A DNA stretch of 64,000 nt, taken from assembly GCA_963778375.1 (NCBI GenBank), contig CAVZTX010000028.1, positions 248,001 to 312,000 on the forward strand, read 5' to 3'. The translations under genes were made by a program, and so were the position numbers. Every line of letters begins with the position of its first letter. The first letter of the stretch is position 1. Under the pieces are notes generated by a model. The model searched no databases. It saw only the letters and a list, made by a program, of their open reading frames with translations, and had not been told where the DNA came from. This DNA comes from CAVZTX01 sp963778375. Its GTDB lineage: Bacteria; Chloroflexota; Ktedonobacteria; Ktedonobacterales; Ktedonobacteraceae. Shown one piece after another: positions 35,089-44,220 of the stretch.

Positions 35089-36582
35089 TCACCTCAAATT
35101 CATCCACACCGTCTTCACCTGCGTATACGCATCAAGCACCGCATGTCCCATCTCCCTCCCATACCCACTCTGCTTATATCCCCCAAAAGGAGCCGCCGCA
35201 TCAAACTGATTATAAGTATTGACCCACACAACCCCCGTTTTAAGCGCCGCAGCTACCTTGTGCGCCTTCTTCACATCATTGGTCCATACCCCTGCCGCCA
35301 GACCATAGATTGACTTATTGGCACGAGCCGCAACTTCCTCCACATCCTCGAAGGGCAAAGCGACGACAACGGGACCGAAAATCTCTTCACGTGCAATCGT
35401 CATTTCGTCATGCACATTATCGAAAATGGTCGGCTGCACGAAGTAGCCATTCGCCAGCTCACCGCCAGCCCGTTCGCCACCCGTAGTCGGCTTGGCACCC
35501 TCGCGTTTACCCGTCTCGATATAGCCCGTCACGCGCTCAAGTTGCTCCTGAGAAACCAGCGGCCCCAACTCCGTATTCGGATCAATGCCCAACCCAATCT
35601 TCATCTTACTGGCATAACCGGTCACCCCGCTCAACACCTCATCGTACACCGACTTCTGCACGAAAAGACGACTACCCGCCGTACAGACCTGGCCCTGGTT
35701 AAAGAAGATAGCGTTCATCGCGCCGCGCACCGCGTATTTCATATCGGCATCCGGGAAAATAATGTTAGGCGACTTTCCCCCAAGCTCCAACGTAACCCGC
35801 TTCAAATTGCCCACACTGGCCTGCAAAATCTTCTTACCCACCTCGGTTGAACCTGTGAAAGCAATCTTATCCACATCTGGATGAGCAGCCAACGCCGCAC
35901 CCGCCGTCTCGCCAAAGCCCGGAACAATATTGACCACTCCCTCCGGGAAACCCGCCTCGCAAATTAACTCGCCCAGCCGCAAAGCCGTGAGCGGCGTCTG
36001 CTCTGCTGGCTTAAGGATAACAGTATTGCCACAAGCCAGGGCCGGTGCCAGCTTCCAGGCAGCCATCTGTATCGGAAAGTTCCAGGGAATAATCTGCCCT
36101 ACAACACCCATCGGCTCACGCAATGTATAAGTGAACATATTGGGAATAGAAACCGGAATGGTGTCGCCCTCTATCTTCGTAGCCCACCCTGCAAAATAGC
36201 GAAAATGATCGGCAGTCAACGGTACATCCGCTGCCCGCGAATACTTAATAGGTTTGCCATTGTCCAGCGTCTCCAGTTGTGCCAGCTCATCAGCATTCTT
36301 CTCAATCAGCTCAGCCACCTTCCAGAGCAAACGTCCCCGCTGCGAAGGAGTAAGTTTTGGCCACGGACCACTCTCAAAGGCCTTGCGAGCAGCAGTCACC
36401 GCCCGGTTAATATCCTCAGCATCACCCTCCGCAACCCTTGCCAGCACCTCACCCGTCGAAGGATTGATCGTATCAAATGTTTTGCCACTCGCCGACTCTA
36501 CCCACTCCCCCCCAATCAACATCTTCACCGGCTGCTGCTTCAAGAAAGCACTCTGTACAGTATCCGTCTCTCTTATCGTCAT
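35089..36582 (-). CDS. Aldehyde dehydrogenase (NAD(P)+)
   Basis: 497 residues, AAAGGAG upstream. Complete ALDH set: IIPWNFPIQMAAWKLAPALA, FTGSTEVGKKI, catalytic Glu in VTLELGGKSPNI, catalytic Cys in NQGQVCTAGSR, EEIFGPVV and the terminal PFGGYKQSGYGREMG. Length matches the betaine/retinal-type ALDH class. Oxidises aldehydes to acids in the cytoplasm. It lies convergent to the acyl-ACP reductase cassette; it could oxidise fatty aldehydes from that pathway, but there is no direct linkage. Confidence 0.94.
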   Translation of the reverse strand: MTIRETDTVQSAFLKQQPVKMLIGGEWVESASGKTFDTINPSTGEVLARVAEGDAEDINRAVTAARKAFESGPWPKLTPSQRGRLLWKVAELIEKNADELAQLETLDNGKPIKYSRAADVPLTADHFRYFAGWATKIEGDTIPVSIPNMFTYTLREPMGVVGQIIPWNFPIQMAAWKLAPALACGNTVILKPAEQTPLTALRLGELICEAGFPEGVVNIVPGFGETAGAALAAHPDVDKIAFTGSTEVGKKILQASVGNLKRVTLELGGKSPNIIFPDADMKYAVRGAMNAIFFNQGQVCTAGSRLFVQKSVYDEVLSGVTGYASKMKIGLGIDPNTELGPLVSQEQLERVTGYIETGKREGAKPTTGGERAGGELANGYFVQPTIFDNVHDEMTIAREEIFGPVVVALPFEDVEEVAARANKSIYGLAAGVWTNDVKKAHKVAAALKTGVVWVNTYNQFDAAAPFGGYKQSGYGREMGHAVLDAYTQVKTVWMNLR

Positions 36583-36711
36583 CTTTGATCTACTCCTTTG
36601 TATCCAGGCTTGTCAGGGCATTTGCAAGGATATTCAACTGTCATCCTTCAGCGAACGCCTCTAGGGTCGCCTCTACTATACACGTCATCTCCGACCGTTT
36701 TAGGATATCAT

Positions 36712-37090
36712 GTGAAGAGTCGTACTACCAAATATTGTCAGCAGCTTCAGGCTCTTCAGGCCATCTTTACTGGCTCTGTTGGTGGTCCATTGGGTGCTCT
36801 CGCACCTCTCATCTCCAGCGTGCTCGGTGCGAAAACCGTACCAATAACCTTCAATGTAACAGGCAAACGCCGCTCCGTTGAAATACCCAACATCATGCAC
36901 CTTGCTGTCCATCCCCTGCCAAGTATGGACCCCAACAACGAGATTTGGGCACTCAACGCCCATCCCTTTTCTCCCAAGCTGGCACTGGCGGTTGGCGAGC
37001 AGAATAGCACCTGGACGGACTACGGCATGAGCTGGGATAACTCAGGCAAAAACGGCCACTACGCATCAATCAACTGGTCCAACCATAGAA
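36712..37090 (+). pseudogene. DUF1326 gene remnant (5' and 3' ends lost)
   Basis: The frame reads ALQAIFTGSVGGPLGALAPL, VPITFNVTGKRRSVEIP, ALAVGEQNSTWTDYG and WDNSGKNGHYASINWS, the C-terminal two-thirds of DUF1326 proteins. The N-terminal cysteine-rich start is missing, and the frame runs past the natural end into the DUF2182 gene in the wrong phase. DUF1326 genes are commonly followed by DUF2182 as here, so this is a decayed former partner. Confidence 0.7.
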
Positions 37091-37126
37091 CCAATCCGGT
37101 TTATTTCTTTAAGGAGGAGAGTACAC

Positions 37127-37906
37127 ATGTTTGGTACTACCCCCCAGCTATTGCAACGCCAGCGTTACCTGATCCTGGGCGTGCTACTTGTGCTGGCCGT
37201 CCTTGCCTGGGGACTCCTCATCTGGCAAGCACCCATGATGAACAACCAGGCAATGGGCCTAACCATGGGTATGAGCGCTCTGCTGTTCATCGCAATCTGG
37301 GCAGTAATGATGGTTGCGATGATGTTTCCGGCAGCGGCCCCAATGATCCTCATGTTCAGTGCTGTCTACGCTGGCAAGCGTCGGCAAGAGCAGCCCTACG
37401 TGCCGACCTGGATCTTCGTCAGCGCCTATCTCCTCGTCTGGGCATTGTCCGGAGTGCTGGCATACTTTCTCGCCATAGGAGCCGAGAAGCTAGCGGGACA
37501 GTCGATGTGGCTCACGACGAACGCTACCCACATTGGCGGCGTCATCCTGGTAATAGCCGGCCTCTATCAACTCTCGCCGCTCAAAAACGTCTGTCTATCA
37601 AAATGCCGTACACCTTTGCAATTTCTCCTCACTTCCTGGCATGATGGATATGCCGGTGCCTTCCGTATGGGGATCGCGCACGGTGCCTTCTGTCTCGGTT
37701 GCTGCTGGCTTCTGTTCGTAATCCTCTTTCCGCTCGGCATCATGAATATTGCGGCGATGGCGGTTGTAACTGCGCTGATCTTCGCTGAGAAAGCGCTGCC
37801 CATCGGTCGACAAATCAGTCTAATTGCCGGTGTAGCTTTGATCATCTATGGATCAGTAGTCATATTCTTGCCCGCTGCACTACCAATGGGAAGTCCATCT
37901 ATGTAG
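37127..37906 (+). CDS. DUF2182 integral membrane protein (predicted metal-binding)
   Basis: 259 residues, AAGGAGGAG before the ATG. About six hydrophobic segments. Family motifs: IWAVMMVAMMFPAAAPM in helix 2, LKNVCLSKCRTPLQF, and HGAFCLGCCWLLF; the cysteines and methionines suggest metal handling, which is how the family is annotated, but no activity is proven here. It directly follows the broken DUF1326 gene and is followed 1 base later by a GNAT gene. Confidence 0.85.
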   Translation: MFGTTPQLLQRQRYLILGVLLVLAVLAWGLLIWQAPMMNNQAMGLTMGMSALLFIAIWAVMMVAMMFPAAAPMILMFSAVYAGKRRQEQPYVPTWIFVSAYLLVWALSGVLAYFLAIGAEKLAGQSMWLTTNATHIGGVILVIAGLYQLSPLKNVCLSKCRTPLQFLLTSWHDGYAGAFRMGIAHGAFCLGCCWLLFVILFPLGIMNIAAMAVVTALIFAEKALPIGRQISLIAGVALIIYGSVVIFLPAALPMGSPSM

Positions 37907-37907
37907 A

Positions 37908-38495
37908 ATGATATTTTATATGGAACACCACGACCAACCCGACGAAGTCCACATTCGCCCGGCAAACACCGACGATATTCCTTTCATCCATTCCCTCTCA
38001 GAACGTTTTGCCAGCGTCGGCACTCCCACCTGGCGTGACCCAACAAAAATGCAACAATTCCACCAGCATACCGTCACCGAAGCCAGTTCAGCAATCAACC
38101 TCCCTGGCTCTCTCGTACTGATCGCTGAAACCAACGATGGCACCCGCCTCGGCTTCATCTATGCCACCAATACAACCGATTTCTTCACAAACGAGCCTCA
38201 GGCCTACATTGCAGACCTCGCAGTGACTACGCATGGCGAAGGGAAAGGCATAGGCCGCAAGCTCATGGAGCATGCCGAAACCTGGGCACGAGAACAAGGC
38301 TACCGTATCGTAGCCCTCGACGTCTTCGCCTTCAACACCCACGCTCGCTCCTTCTACCATCATTTAGGCTATGTCGAAGAGACAGTAAAACTCATCAAAG
38401 AAGCTATGACTTTCCACTCTGCGATGGCACAACAAGTTACTGGATGCTCAGGATCATTATTCTCCACAATCACATCAACCTGTTTCTGTGGTTGA
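37908..38495 (+). CDS. GNAT family N-acetyltransferase
   Basis: 195 residues as read. HIRPANTDDIPFIHSLSERF at the start, the acetyl-CoA loop THGEGKGIGRKLMEHAE and NTHARSFYHHLGYVEE are typical GNAT features. The natural domain ends near residue 165; the last 30 residues overlap the 3' end of the convergent kinase gene by 127 bases and look like read-through, suggesting loss of the original stop. ATG at 37920 is an alternative start. Substrate unknown. Confidence 0.8.
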   Translation: MIFYMEHHDQPDEVHIRPANTDDIPFIHSLSERFASVGTPTWRDPTKMQQFHQHTVTEASSAINLPGSLVLIAETNDGTRLGFIYATNTTDFFTNEPQAYIADLAVTTHGEGKGIGRKLMEHAETWAREQGYRIVALDVFAFNTHARSFYHHLGYVEETVKLIKEAMTFHSAMAQQVTGCSGSLFSTITSTCFCG

Positions 38496-39085
38496 ACCGC
38501 CTGGAAATAAAGTTGCTGCCCAGGAAAATAGCGTTGCAGATAATGTGCTCGAACTGCTTCCGATGAGCCAAGACGTGGTAGATCGCGCCGAATAGCACGT
38601 TGCAGAGCAACCTCAAAATCCACATTCACGAAGATGCGGTAATCCCATATATCCTCTAACTCAGGACGCAGAAGAAATACGCCATCAAAGAGCAGCACGG
38701 CATTGACAGGTGCAACCTCCTCTTTTGATTGAATAGGAGCGTCTGCGCTAACATCAAAGACGGCATGATGGTAATGCCGGGTGCCATTCGGCCCCAGCGG
38801 AATAAGCAGCACTTCTCGCAAGGCGGCATAATCAAACAAATCCTCGTAGTAACCTTCAGGTGAGTCTCGTCCTCGTCGATATCGCTCCCGGCGAGGTCGA
38901 TGAAAACCATCAATCGAGGCACGAATAACCTGTCTGCCCTGTTCCTCAACCAGGGAAGCCAGTTCGTCGGCAAGTGTAGTTTTGCCTGCCGCATCAATTC
39001 CATCTATCGCTACTCGCAGCGGATAGGACTGTTTGATGGAAACAATCCTATCTGCAAGCTGATGGAGAACTTCCCGCTGTGACAT
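38369..39085 (-). CDS. Uridine kinase-like P-loop kinase
   Basis: 238 residues from the ATG at 39085 with AGAAGGA upstream (the longer frame has no ribosome site). Walker A GIDAAGKTTLADELA, then IRASIDGFHRPRRERY, SPEGYYEDLFDY, LLFDGVFLLRPEL and a lid-like RAIRRDLPRLG. It matches the uridine kinase/phosphoribulokinase-like family that phosphorylates a nucleoside or related small molecule with ATP. Its last 40 residues overlap the convergent GNAT gene and may not be ancestral. Confidence 0.83.
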   Translation of the reverse strand: MSQREVLHQLADRIVSIKQSYPLRVAIDGIDAAGKTTLADELASLVEEQGRQVIRASIDGFHRPRRERYRRGRDSPEGYYEDLFDYAALREVLLIPLGPNGTRHYHHAVFDVSADAPIQSKEEVAPVNAVLLFDGVFLLRPELEDIWDYRIFVNVDFEVALQRAIRRDLPRLGSSEAVRAHYLQRYFPGQQLYFQAVQPQKQVDVIVENNDPEHPVTCCAIAEWKVIASLMSFTVSST

Positions 39086-39150
39086 AATTCCTTCTCCATA
39101 AAATTTTACAAACTCTCCCCCAAACAAAGCGCCAAAAAACGTTCATTCTG

Positions 39151-39177
39151 ATCGGTTGATCTAAAAGGTCAACCGAT
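39151..39177. promoter_or_regulatory. Inverted repeat upstream of the phosphoesterase gene
   Basis: Nine-base arms ATCGGTTGA / TCAACCGAT with nine bases between, about 40 bases before the start at 39218. It overlaps a possible -35 element, so an operator is plausible. Confidence 0.4.
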
Positions 39178-39217
39178 TATTTATTATCAACAGTCTTTAT
39201 TTTGGAGGAACAACCGA

Positions 39218-41374
39218 ATGAACGTCATCAGACGTCTCTGGCAGCGACCCCTTAGCCGCTTCGTATTTATCGCACTACTCTTGATGCTGATGGGCGCGGG
39301 AGCAGTGAGCACGGGAAAGTTACACCTCTCCCATCCAGCCAGCGCAGCAACTGGTACCTGCCAGCTCAATTCCGCGCAAAACACCATCCAGCACGTTATT
39401 TACATCCAGTTCGACAACACCCATTTTACCCGTGATAATCCCAATGTCCCCTCTGACCTCGAGCAAATGCCCAATCTCCTCAACTTCATCGAAAGCAACG
39501 GCGTCCTACTCTCCAACCACCACACTCCATTGATCGCCCACACAGCAGACGACGTAATAACCTCCATTACCGGCGTCTATGGAGACCAGCACGGAATACC
39601 AATCGCCAACACCTACGGCTACTACAACCCCGATGGCACCAGCAGCATGGCCAACTCTTTCACCTACTGGACCGATCCCATCTACGACCCTAAAGTCGCC
39701 TCTCCAACCGATACCACCTACAACATGCTAACCGCCGACGGCAAAAACGCACCCGCACCCTGGGTATCATATACCCGCGCAGGCTGCAACTTCGGCAGCG
39801 TAATGTCTGGAAATACCGCGCTAGAAAACACCGGTACCGACATCACAACCGTCTTCGGAGCCAACTCACCAGAAGAACAAGAGGCGCAATCCAACCCAAC
39901 CAAAGCACAGGCAGACTTTGTAGGCATCGCCGTTCACTGTGCCGCCGGTGACGCCCTCTGCTCCAGCGCTAATAACGGCAAACCCGATCTGCTGCCCGAT
40001 GAGCCGAACGGCTATACAGGCTACCTTGGACTATTCGGCAACAAATACGTCGCCCCGCAAATCAGCCCCAACGGCCCCATGACTGATCTCGATGGCAACA
40101 CCATCCAGGATTCAAAAGGCAATCAAGGTTTCCCTGGTTTTGATAGCATGTCAGCATCCGTCTCGCTTTCCTATGTAGCAGCCATGCAAGAACACGGCGT
40201 GCCCATCACCTACGCATATATCTCCGACGCGCATGACAACCATACCGCGGGTACCGCCTTTGGTCCTGGCGAAGCTGGCTACGTAGCACAACTGAAAGCC
40301 TACGATGACGCCTTTGGCAAATTCTTCACTCGTCTCAACAACGACGGCATCAACAAGAGCAACACCCTCTTCGTCTTCACCGCTGACGAAGGCGACCACT
40401 TCGTAGGCGGCGCACCCAGCCCGGCAAACTGCGACGGCGTCACCACTCCTTGCACCTACAGTCAGATCGGCGAAATCGACGCCAACCTCACCGGCCTGCT
40501 CGCAACGCAGCAAAACACCACTACCGCCTTCAACGTCCACGCCGACTCAGCGCCGAATTTCTACCTGAACGGCAATCCATCGCCGAGCGGCACCACCACT
40601 CGCGCCTTTGAACACGCCGTCGCCGCACTAACCGCAACAAACCCAATCACAAACGTAACCGACACCCTGACCAACTACATGGCCGATCCCGTAGAAATGA
40701 AGCTCCTGCACATGATAACCGGCGACCCGGCACGCACACCCACCTTCACAGAGTTTGGCAATCCCAACTATTATCAGGCAACCGGAACAGCAACCTGTAG
40801 CACACCCTGCGTAGCTATAGGGCCGAAATATGCCTGGAATCACGGTGATCTTTCACCCGATATCAACACCACCTGGCTAGGCATGGTCGGACCAGGCGTG
40901 AATCAAACAGGAGTCGACAGCAACACGTGGTCTGATCACACCGACATTCGCCCGACCATCCTCGAACTCGTTGGTTTGAAAGACGACTACACACACGAGG
41001 GGCGCGTACTCTTTGAAGACCTCGCTGACTCAGGGCTTCCATCAGCAGTAGTCAACGCCCGCCAAATCATCACACAACTGGCTCAGGTATTCAAAGAGAT
41101 CGACGCACCCGTTGGTCAGCTCGGCCTGAAGACTCTACAAGTCTCCACCAAAGCCATCGAAAGCAACGATCCCGGCGACACTACCTATACCAACCTGGAA
41201 AACCAGCTCACTTCAATCACAACCCAACGCGACACACTTGCCAGCCAGATGCTCACTGTCCTGGAACAAGCCGAATTCGCCAACCAACCCGTAGACACCC
41301 AACAGGCCCAACAACTTATCAATCAGGGTAACGCCCTCTTGCAGCAAGTGAACAACATGGCAGCAACCGCGTAA
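39218..41374 (+). CDS. Secreted alkaline phosphatase-superfamily phosphoesterase
   Basis: 718 residues, TGGAGGAA before the ATG. N-terminal signal peptide (basic start, hydrophobic 15-31, ASAATG cleavage region). Superfamily metal ligands: Asp66 in IYIQFDNTHF, a nucleophile candidate Thr109 in LIAHTADDVITS, then AYISDAHDNHTAG, FVFTADEGDHFVGG and SDHTDIRPTILEL. A C-terminal helical tail (about 620-718) is Gln-rich and coiled-coil-like. It probably hydrolyses phosphate or phosphonate esters outside the cell; the exact substrate is not clear. Followed by a hairpin. Confidence 0.85.
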   Translation: MNVIRRLWQRPLSRFVFIALLLMLMGAGAVSTGKLHLSHPASAATGTCQLNSAQNTIQHVIYIQFDNTHFTRDNPNVPSDLEQMPNLLNFIESNGVLLSNHHTPLIAHTADDVITSITGVYGDQHGIPIANTYGYYNPDGTSSMANSFTYWTDPIYDPKVASPTDTTYNMLTADGKNAPAPWVSYTRAGCNFGSVMSGNTALENTGTDITTVFGANSPEEQEAQSNPTKAQADFVGIAVHCAAGDALCSSANNGKPDLLPDEPNGYTGYLGLFGNKYVAPQISPNGPMTDLDGNTIQDSKGNQGFPGFDSMSASVSLSYVAAMQEHGVPITYAYISDAHDNHTAGTAFGPGEAGYVAQLKAYDDAFGKFFTRLNNDGINKSNTLFVFTADEGDHFVGGAPSPANCDGVTTPCTYSQIGEIDANLTGLLATQQNTTTAFNVHADSAPNFYLNGNPSPSGTTTRAFEHAVAALTATNPITNVTDTLTNYMADPVEMKLLHMITGDPARTPTFTEFGNPNYYQATGTATCSTPCVAIGPKYAWNHGDLSPDINTTWLGMVGPGVNQTGVDSNTWSDHTDIRPTILELVGLKDDYTHEGRVLFEDLADSGLPSAVVNARQIITQLAQVFKEIDAPVGQLGLKTLQVSTKAIESNDPGDTTYTNLENQLTSITTQRDTLASQMLTVLEQAEFANQPVDTQQAQQLINQGNALLQQVNNMAATA

Positions 41375-41381
41375 AACAAAA

Positions 41382-41418
41382 GAAGAGAAGGTGGCCTTGA
41401 TGGGGCTGCCTTCTCTTC
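41382..41418 (+). terminator. Hairpin after the phosphoesterase gene
   Basis: Perfect ten-base arms GAAGAGAAGG / CCTTCTCTTC eight bases after the stop, without a long T-run. Confidence 0.45.
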
Positions 41419-41461
41419 AATGGGGTCTCCTCCTTTTCCTTTCGCCATTCTCGTTAAGTAG

Positions 41462-41698
41462 GTCTCTAACCCTCACCATCTTAACAAAAATGTTATAATA
41501 ACCGAAGTCATAAATGACGAACTGGTAGAACTCCAACAAACGGGTGCTCAGACCTTTATAATTACACCCGACGAAGCTTCAGCCGCCGCCAGAGGACCCA
41601 ATCCCCTCGATTCCAGCCGCCGTGACATTTCCGCCAAAGCAGGCCGTGCGCAAGGACGCCTCCTGGCCGAAAGCGTCAAGCATTTCTGGAATGATTAA
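41462..41698 (+). pseudogene. 3' remnant of a patatin-like phospholipase gene
   Basis: A start-less frame reads IINDELVELQQTGAQ in part, FIITPDEASAAARGPNPLD, then SSRRDISAKAGRAQGRLLAE and VKHFWND to the TAA at 41696-41698. This is the C-terminal end of bacterial patatin-like phospholipases. Everything upstream, including the catalytic Ser-Asp part, is gone. Confidence 0.6.
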
Positions 41699-41916
41699 CT
41701 CCAAGGGTGAAGAAAGCTCTGAGAACAATCTTGAAGAACTTATCCTACCCACCTGGAGCTATTGAAGCGTCAAGCGAGTACTATAAGTCCTTGTTGATAC
41801 GCTTGGCCTGCTACTCTCGGTCTACATCACTCCTGCTGATCTCCATGATAGTAAAGGCGCTCGGCTCCTCCTCGCCCGTGTGGGACGCAAGAGCTAACGA
41901 GTGCCCCAACATCCCA
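41699..41916. other. Decayed region before the serine hydrolase stop
   Basis: Between the patatin remnant and the minus-strand hydrolase. It contains the transposase fragment listed next and nothing else supportable. Confidence 0.4.
41772..41892 (+). mobile_element. Fragment of an IS5-type transposase
   Basis: One frame reads VLVDTLGLLLSVYITPADLH then DSKGARLLLARVGRK, the central DDE block of IS5-family transposases (KRHLLVDTLGLLL...AADxxD). A stop interrupts it just upstream and no inverted ends are seen. A relic, not a working element. Confidence 0.6.
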
Positions 41917-43119
41917 TTAGTCGTCGATCGCTTGGTAGGCCAGCGTCCAGAAAGAGACGTTCGGTGGATTGGGAGAAGTGAAGAAGCATGGAGTCATCAG
42001 GATAGTGATCATGTTCTCTCTGGGGTCACAATACCAGGAGGTACCCATACCGCCATCCCAGCCGTATCGACCGGGAACCGCCGCGATATCATCACGCCTG
42101 GTGACTACAGAGACGCCGAACCCCCAACCCAGGCTGTCAAAGAAGCCAGGAAACAGGCCGGACACCGCTTTCTGCTCGGGCGTCAACTGGTCGGTCGTCA
42201 TCAGCTCGACCGACAGCCTCGACAGGATGCGCTCGTTGCCATATTTGCCTCGCGAAAGCATCATCTGACCGAAAGCCAGGTAGTCGTCGATGGTCGAGAC
42301 CAGTCCCCCGGCTCCCGACGGAAAGGCCGGCGGGTGGCTCCATTGACCGCCCCTGGCCTCGTCATAGACGACGGGCTTCCCGCTTTCAGCGTCGGTCCAG
42401 TAGCTGGTCGCCAGCCGGTCGAGCGAGGTCGCCGGCACGCTGAAACTGGTGTCCTTCATACCGAGTGGCTCGAAGAGGCGCTCCCGCAAGAACGCCTCAA
42501 ATGGCTGACCCGATGCGCGCGCAATCAGTACGCCCAGCACATCTGACCCCGTGTTGTACATCCACTTCTCGCCCGGCTGGTGCATGAGCGGAAGGCTTCC
42601 CAGGCGGCGCATCCACTCATCGGGCGCGGGCATAGTCGACGGGCTTGGGGGCCCCATGCCAATCTGCTGCTCGTTCGCAGCTTTGAGGATTGGGTAGGCA
42701 TCTGGTGGGGCTATCATCTGTCCAAAGCCCATGCGGAGGGTAAGCAGGTCACGCACCGTAATTGGCCGGTGCGCTGGCACGGTGTCGTCGAGTGGGCCGT
42801 CGAGTCGCTTCAGCACCTTGCGCTCGGCCAGTTCGGGCAGCCACCGATCCACCGGATCGTCCAGTTGCAGCTTGCATTCCTCTACCAGGATCATCGTCGC
42901 CACAGCGGTAATCGGCTTGGTCATCGAGGAGATGCGAAAGATCGTGTCGTGCTGCATTGGGGAGCCTGCAAACGCCTGCGTCCCAATGAGATCAACATGG
43001 ACCTCGCCCTGTCTGCTGACCAGGGTGACGAGACCAGGCACTTCCCTGCGCTCAACATAGCCGGCCATGACATCATGCATGCGCGAGAGCCGCGCCTTGG
43101 ACAATCCTGAGATGCTCAT
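41917..43119 (-). CDS. Serine hydrolase, beta-lactamase/EstB-like
   Basis: 400 residues from the ATG at 43119 with GGAGGGG upstream. Class C beta-lactamase-related fold: Ser65-x-x-Lys68 in ISSMTKPITA, the Tyr motif WMYNTGSDVLG, and the late YGWDGGMGTSWYCDP segment in place of KTG. No signal peptide, so cytoplasmic; members are esterases, D-aminopeptidases or similar rather than true lactamases. It lies 23 bases behind the FMN-binding protein gene, in one operon. High G/C codon use compared with neighbours. Confidence 0.87.
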   Translation of the reverse strand: MSISGLSKARLSRMHDVMAGYVERREVPGLVTLVSRQGEVHVDLIGTQAFAGSPMQHDTIFRISSMTKPITAVATMILVEECKLQLDDPVDRWLPELAERKVLKRLDGPLDDTVPAHRPITVRDLLTLRMGFGQMIAPPDAYPILKAANEQQIGMGPPSPSTMPAPDEWMRRLGSLPLMHQPGEKWMYNTGSDVLGVLIARASGQPFEAFLRERLFEPLGMKDTSFSVPATSLDRLATSYWTDAESGKPVVYDEARGGQWSHPPAFPSGAGGLVSTIDDYLAFGQMMLSRGKYGNERILSRLSVELMTTDQLTPEQKAVSGLFPGFFDSLGWGFGVSVVTRRDDIAAVPGRYGWDGGMGTSWYCDPRENMITILMTPCFFTSPNPPNVSFWTLAYQAIDD

Positions 43120-43142
43120 TGCCTGTCCCCTCCATCCAGAAG

Positions 43143-43637
43143 TCAGAACTGATGACGTGTGACGCTGAATGTGCCCTTGGCGAACGCGAGGACCTTGGTG
43201 GGCTTGACCTCGAACACGAGGATCGTCCCACCACTTTCGAGGTGAAAGCCGCCGCTGCGCGCCCATCGTCCGTCCCACTTCGTGGCCCAGGCCTCGGCGA
43301 GGCGTTCGAGCATGTGATCGTCGGAGACCTGGACGGCGTCGCCCTCGACCACGACGTCTTGCCCTGCGTCCCAGTGGTTGCAGCCGGTCGTCAGAATTAC
43401 GTGTGGGTTGCCACGAAGGTTCATGGCCTTCTGTTCAGTTGGGCCGGTGCAGAAGTAGATGGCCCCATCGAGCCACACGGCAACCAGCGGAGTGACGTGG
43501 GGGCGACCGTCGGCCCGCACCGTCGAGATCCAAAACAATTCGGCTGTTTCGAGTACACGACGCGTCTCCTCCCATGGCGTGGCAACCGTGCCTGGGTCGC
43601 TGAAGCGCGGGTCAATTTTCGTCACTGGTTCGTTCAT
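43143..43637 (-). CDS. Pyridoxamine 5'-phosphate oxidase-like FMN/F420-binding protein
   Basis: 164 residues from the ATG at 43637 with GAAAGGAG upstream. Split-barrel flavin-binding fold: FWISTVRADGRPHVTPLVAVW, GAIYFCTGPTEQKAMNL, NPHVILTTGC, VVVEGDAVQVSDD. The family contains F420-dependent reductases and heme or flavin stress proteins; the cofactor cannot be settled here. Operon with the serine hydrolase downstream. Confidence 0.87.
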   Translation of the reverse strand: MNEPVTKIDPRFSDPGTVATPWEETRRVLETAELFWISTVRADGRPHVTPLVAVWLDGAIYFCTGPTEQKAMNLRGNPHVILTTGCNHWDAGQDVVVEGDAVQVSDDHMLERLAEAWATKWDGRWARSGGFHLESGGTILVFEVKPTKVLAFAKGTFSVTRHQF

Positions 43638-43651
43638 CAAAAGAACTCCTT

Positions 43652-43867
43652 TCATCGTTGGGCGATGGGGAAAAGCGAAACTTCCAACGCTTTCCCATGA
43701 GCCTCATGCTTGCTGTGTAAGGACCGGACGAAGCTGTGAAGCGGTGCTGCGAGAGTCTCTTTGGCCTCAATGTCAACGCCAAATGATCTGTGGCGGTAAT
43801 ACAAACCCTGTGAAGAGGCTTGAGTCTTCTCCTCACCCAGCACGTGGCGTGCTTGCATCAACTCCAT
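43652..43867 (-). CDS. Possible small ORF or 3' remnant before the FMN-protein gene
   Basis: 71 residues ending with a TGA that abuts the ribosome site of the 43637 gene, a spacing typical of real operon neighbours. It is helical (IEAKETLAAPLHSFVRSLHS) but has no recognisable family and no ribosome site of its own. The start of the real gene may have been lost. Low confidence. Confidence 0.3.
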   Translation of the reverse strand: MELMQARHVLGEEKTQASSQGLYYRHRSFGVDIEAKETLAAPLHSFVRSLHSKHEAHGKALEVSLFPIAQR

Positions 43868-44220
43868 CAGCAGATCGCTTTTTCATGTTTCATCTGACTG
43901 ATATTCCCCTCTCCGCATCAGGGATGTGGCTCTTCTGGTCATCGAGTCACAAAGCGCGTCGAGCAGTGCCTCTTGAGAGAGTATACCATATGGACCCGAA
44001 AAATCTCTTCTAGCTTGCTTATTTTGCCACGCAGGGGCTACCGCAGCACATTCCAAAACACGCTCTTAGTCAGCATGAGCGTCAATGAACTATAATATGT
44101 CCATATTCTCAAACCCCTTGACAGCTTGCTTGCTTCACTATATACTTGAACAAGAGAGCGAACCGCGCTCCTCTACATCCCTCCTCTAGCCATCTACCTT
44201 CATCTCAGGAGCAACCCTCA
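43868..44220. other. Intergenic region
   Basis: About 350 bases without a supportable gene. The right part holds the strong promoter at 44118-44146. Confidence 0.5.
44118..44146 (+). promoter_or_regulatory. Strong sigma-70-type promoter
   Basis: Perfect TTGACA (44118-44123), 17-base spacer, TATACT (44141-44146). Transcription should start near 44153 and cover the small ORF at 44221 and the lipoprotein gene at 44451. Confidence 0.75.

Noticed and set aside
36598..37644. 348-residue ORF spanning the DUF1326 remnant and the DUF2182 gene
   Set aside because: Only its first part is homologous to a known family; the rest is the wrong frame of the DUF2182 gene.
43459..44013. 184-residue plus-strand ORF
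   Set aside because: Mostly antisense to the FMN-binding protein gene, and the remainder lacks protein-like features.
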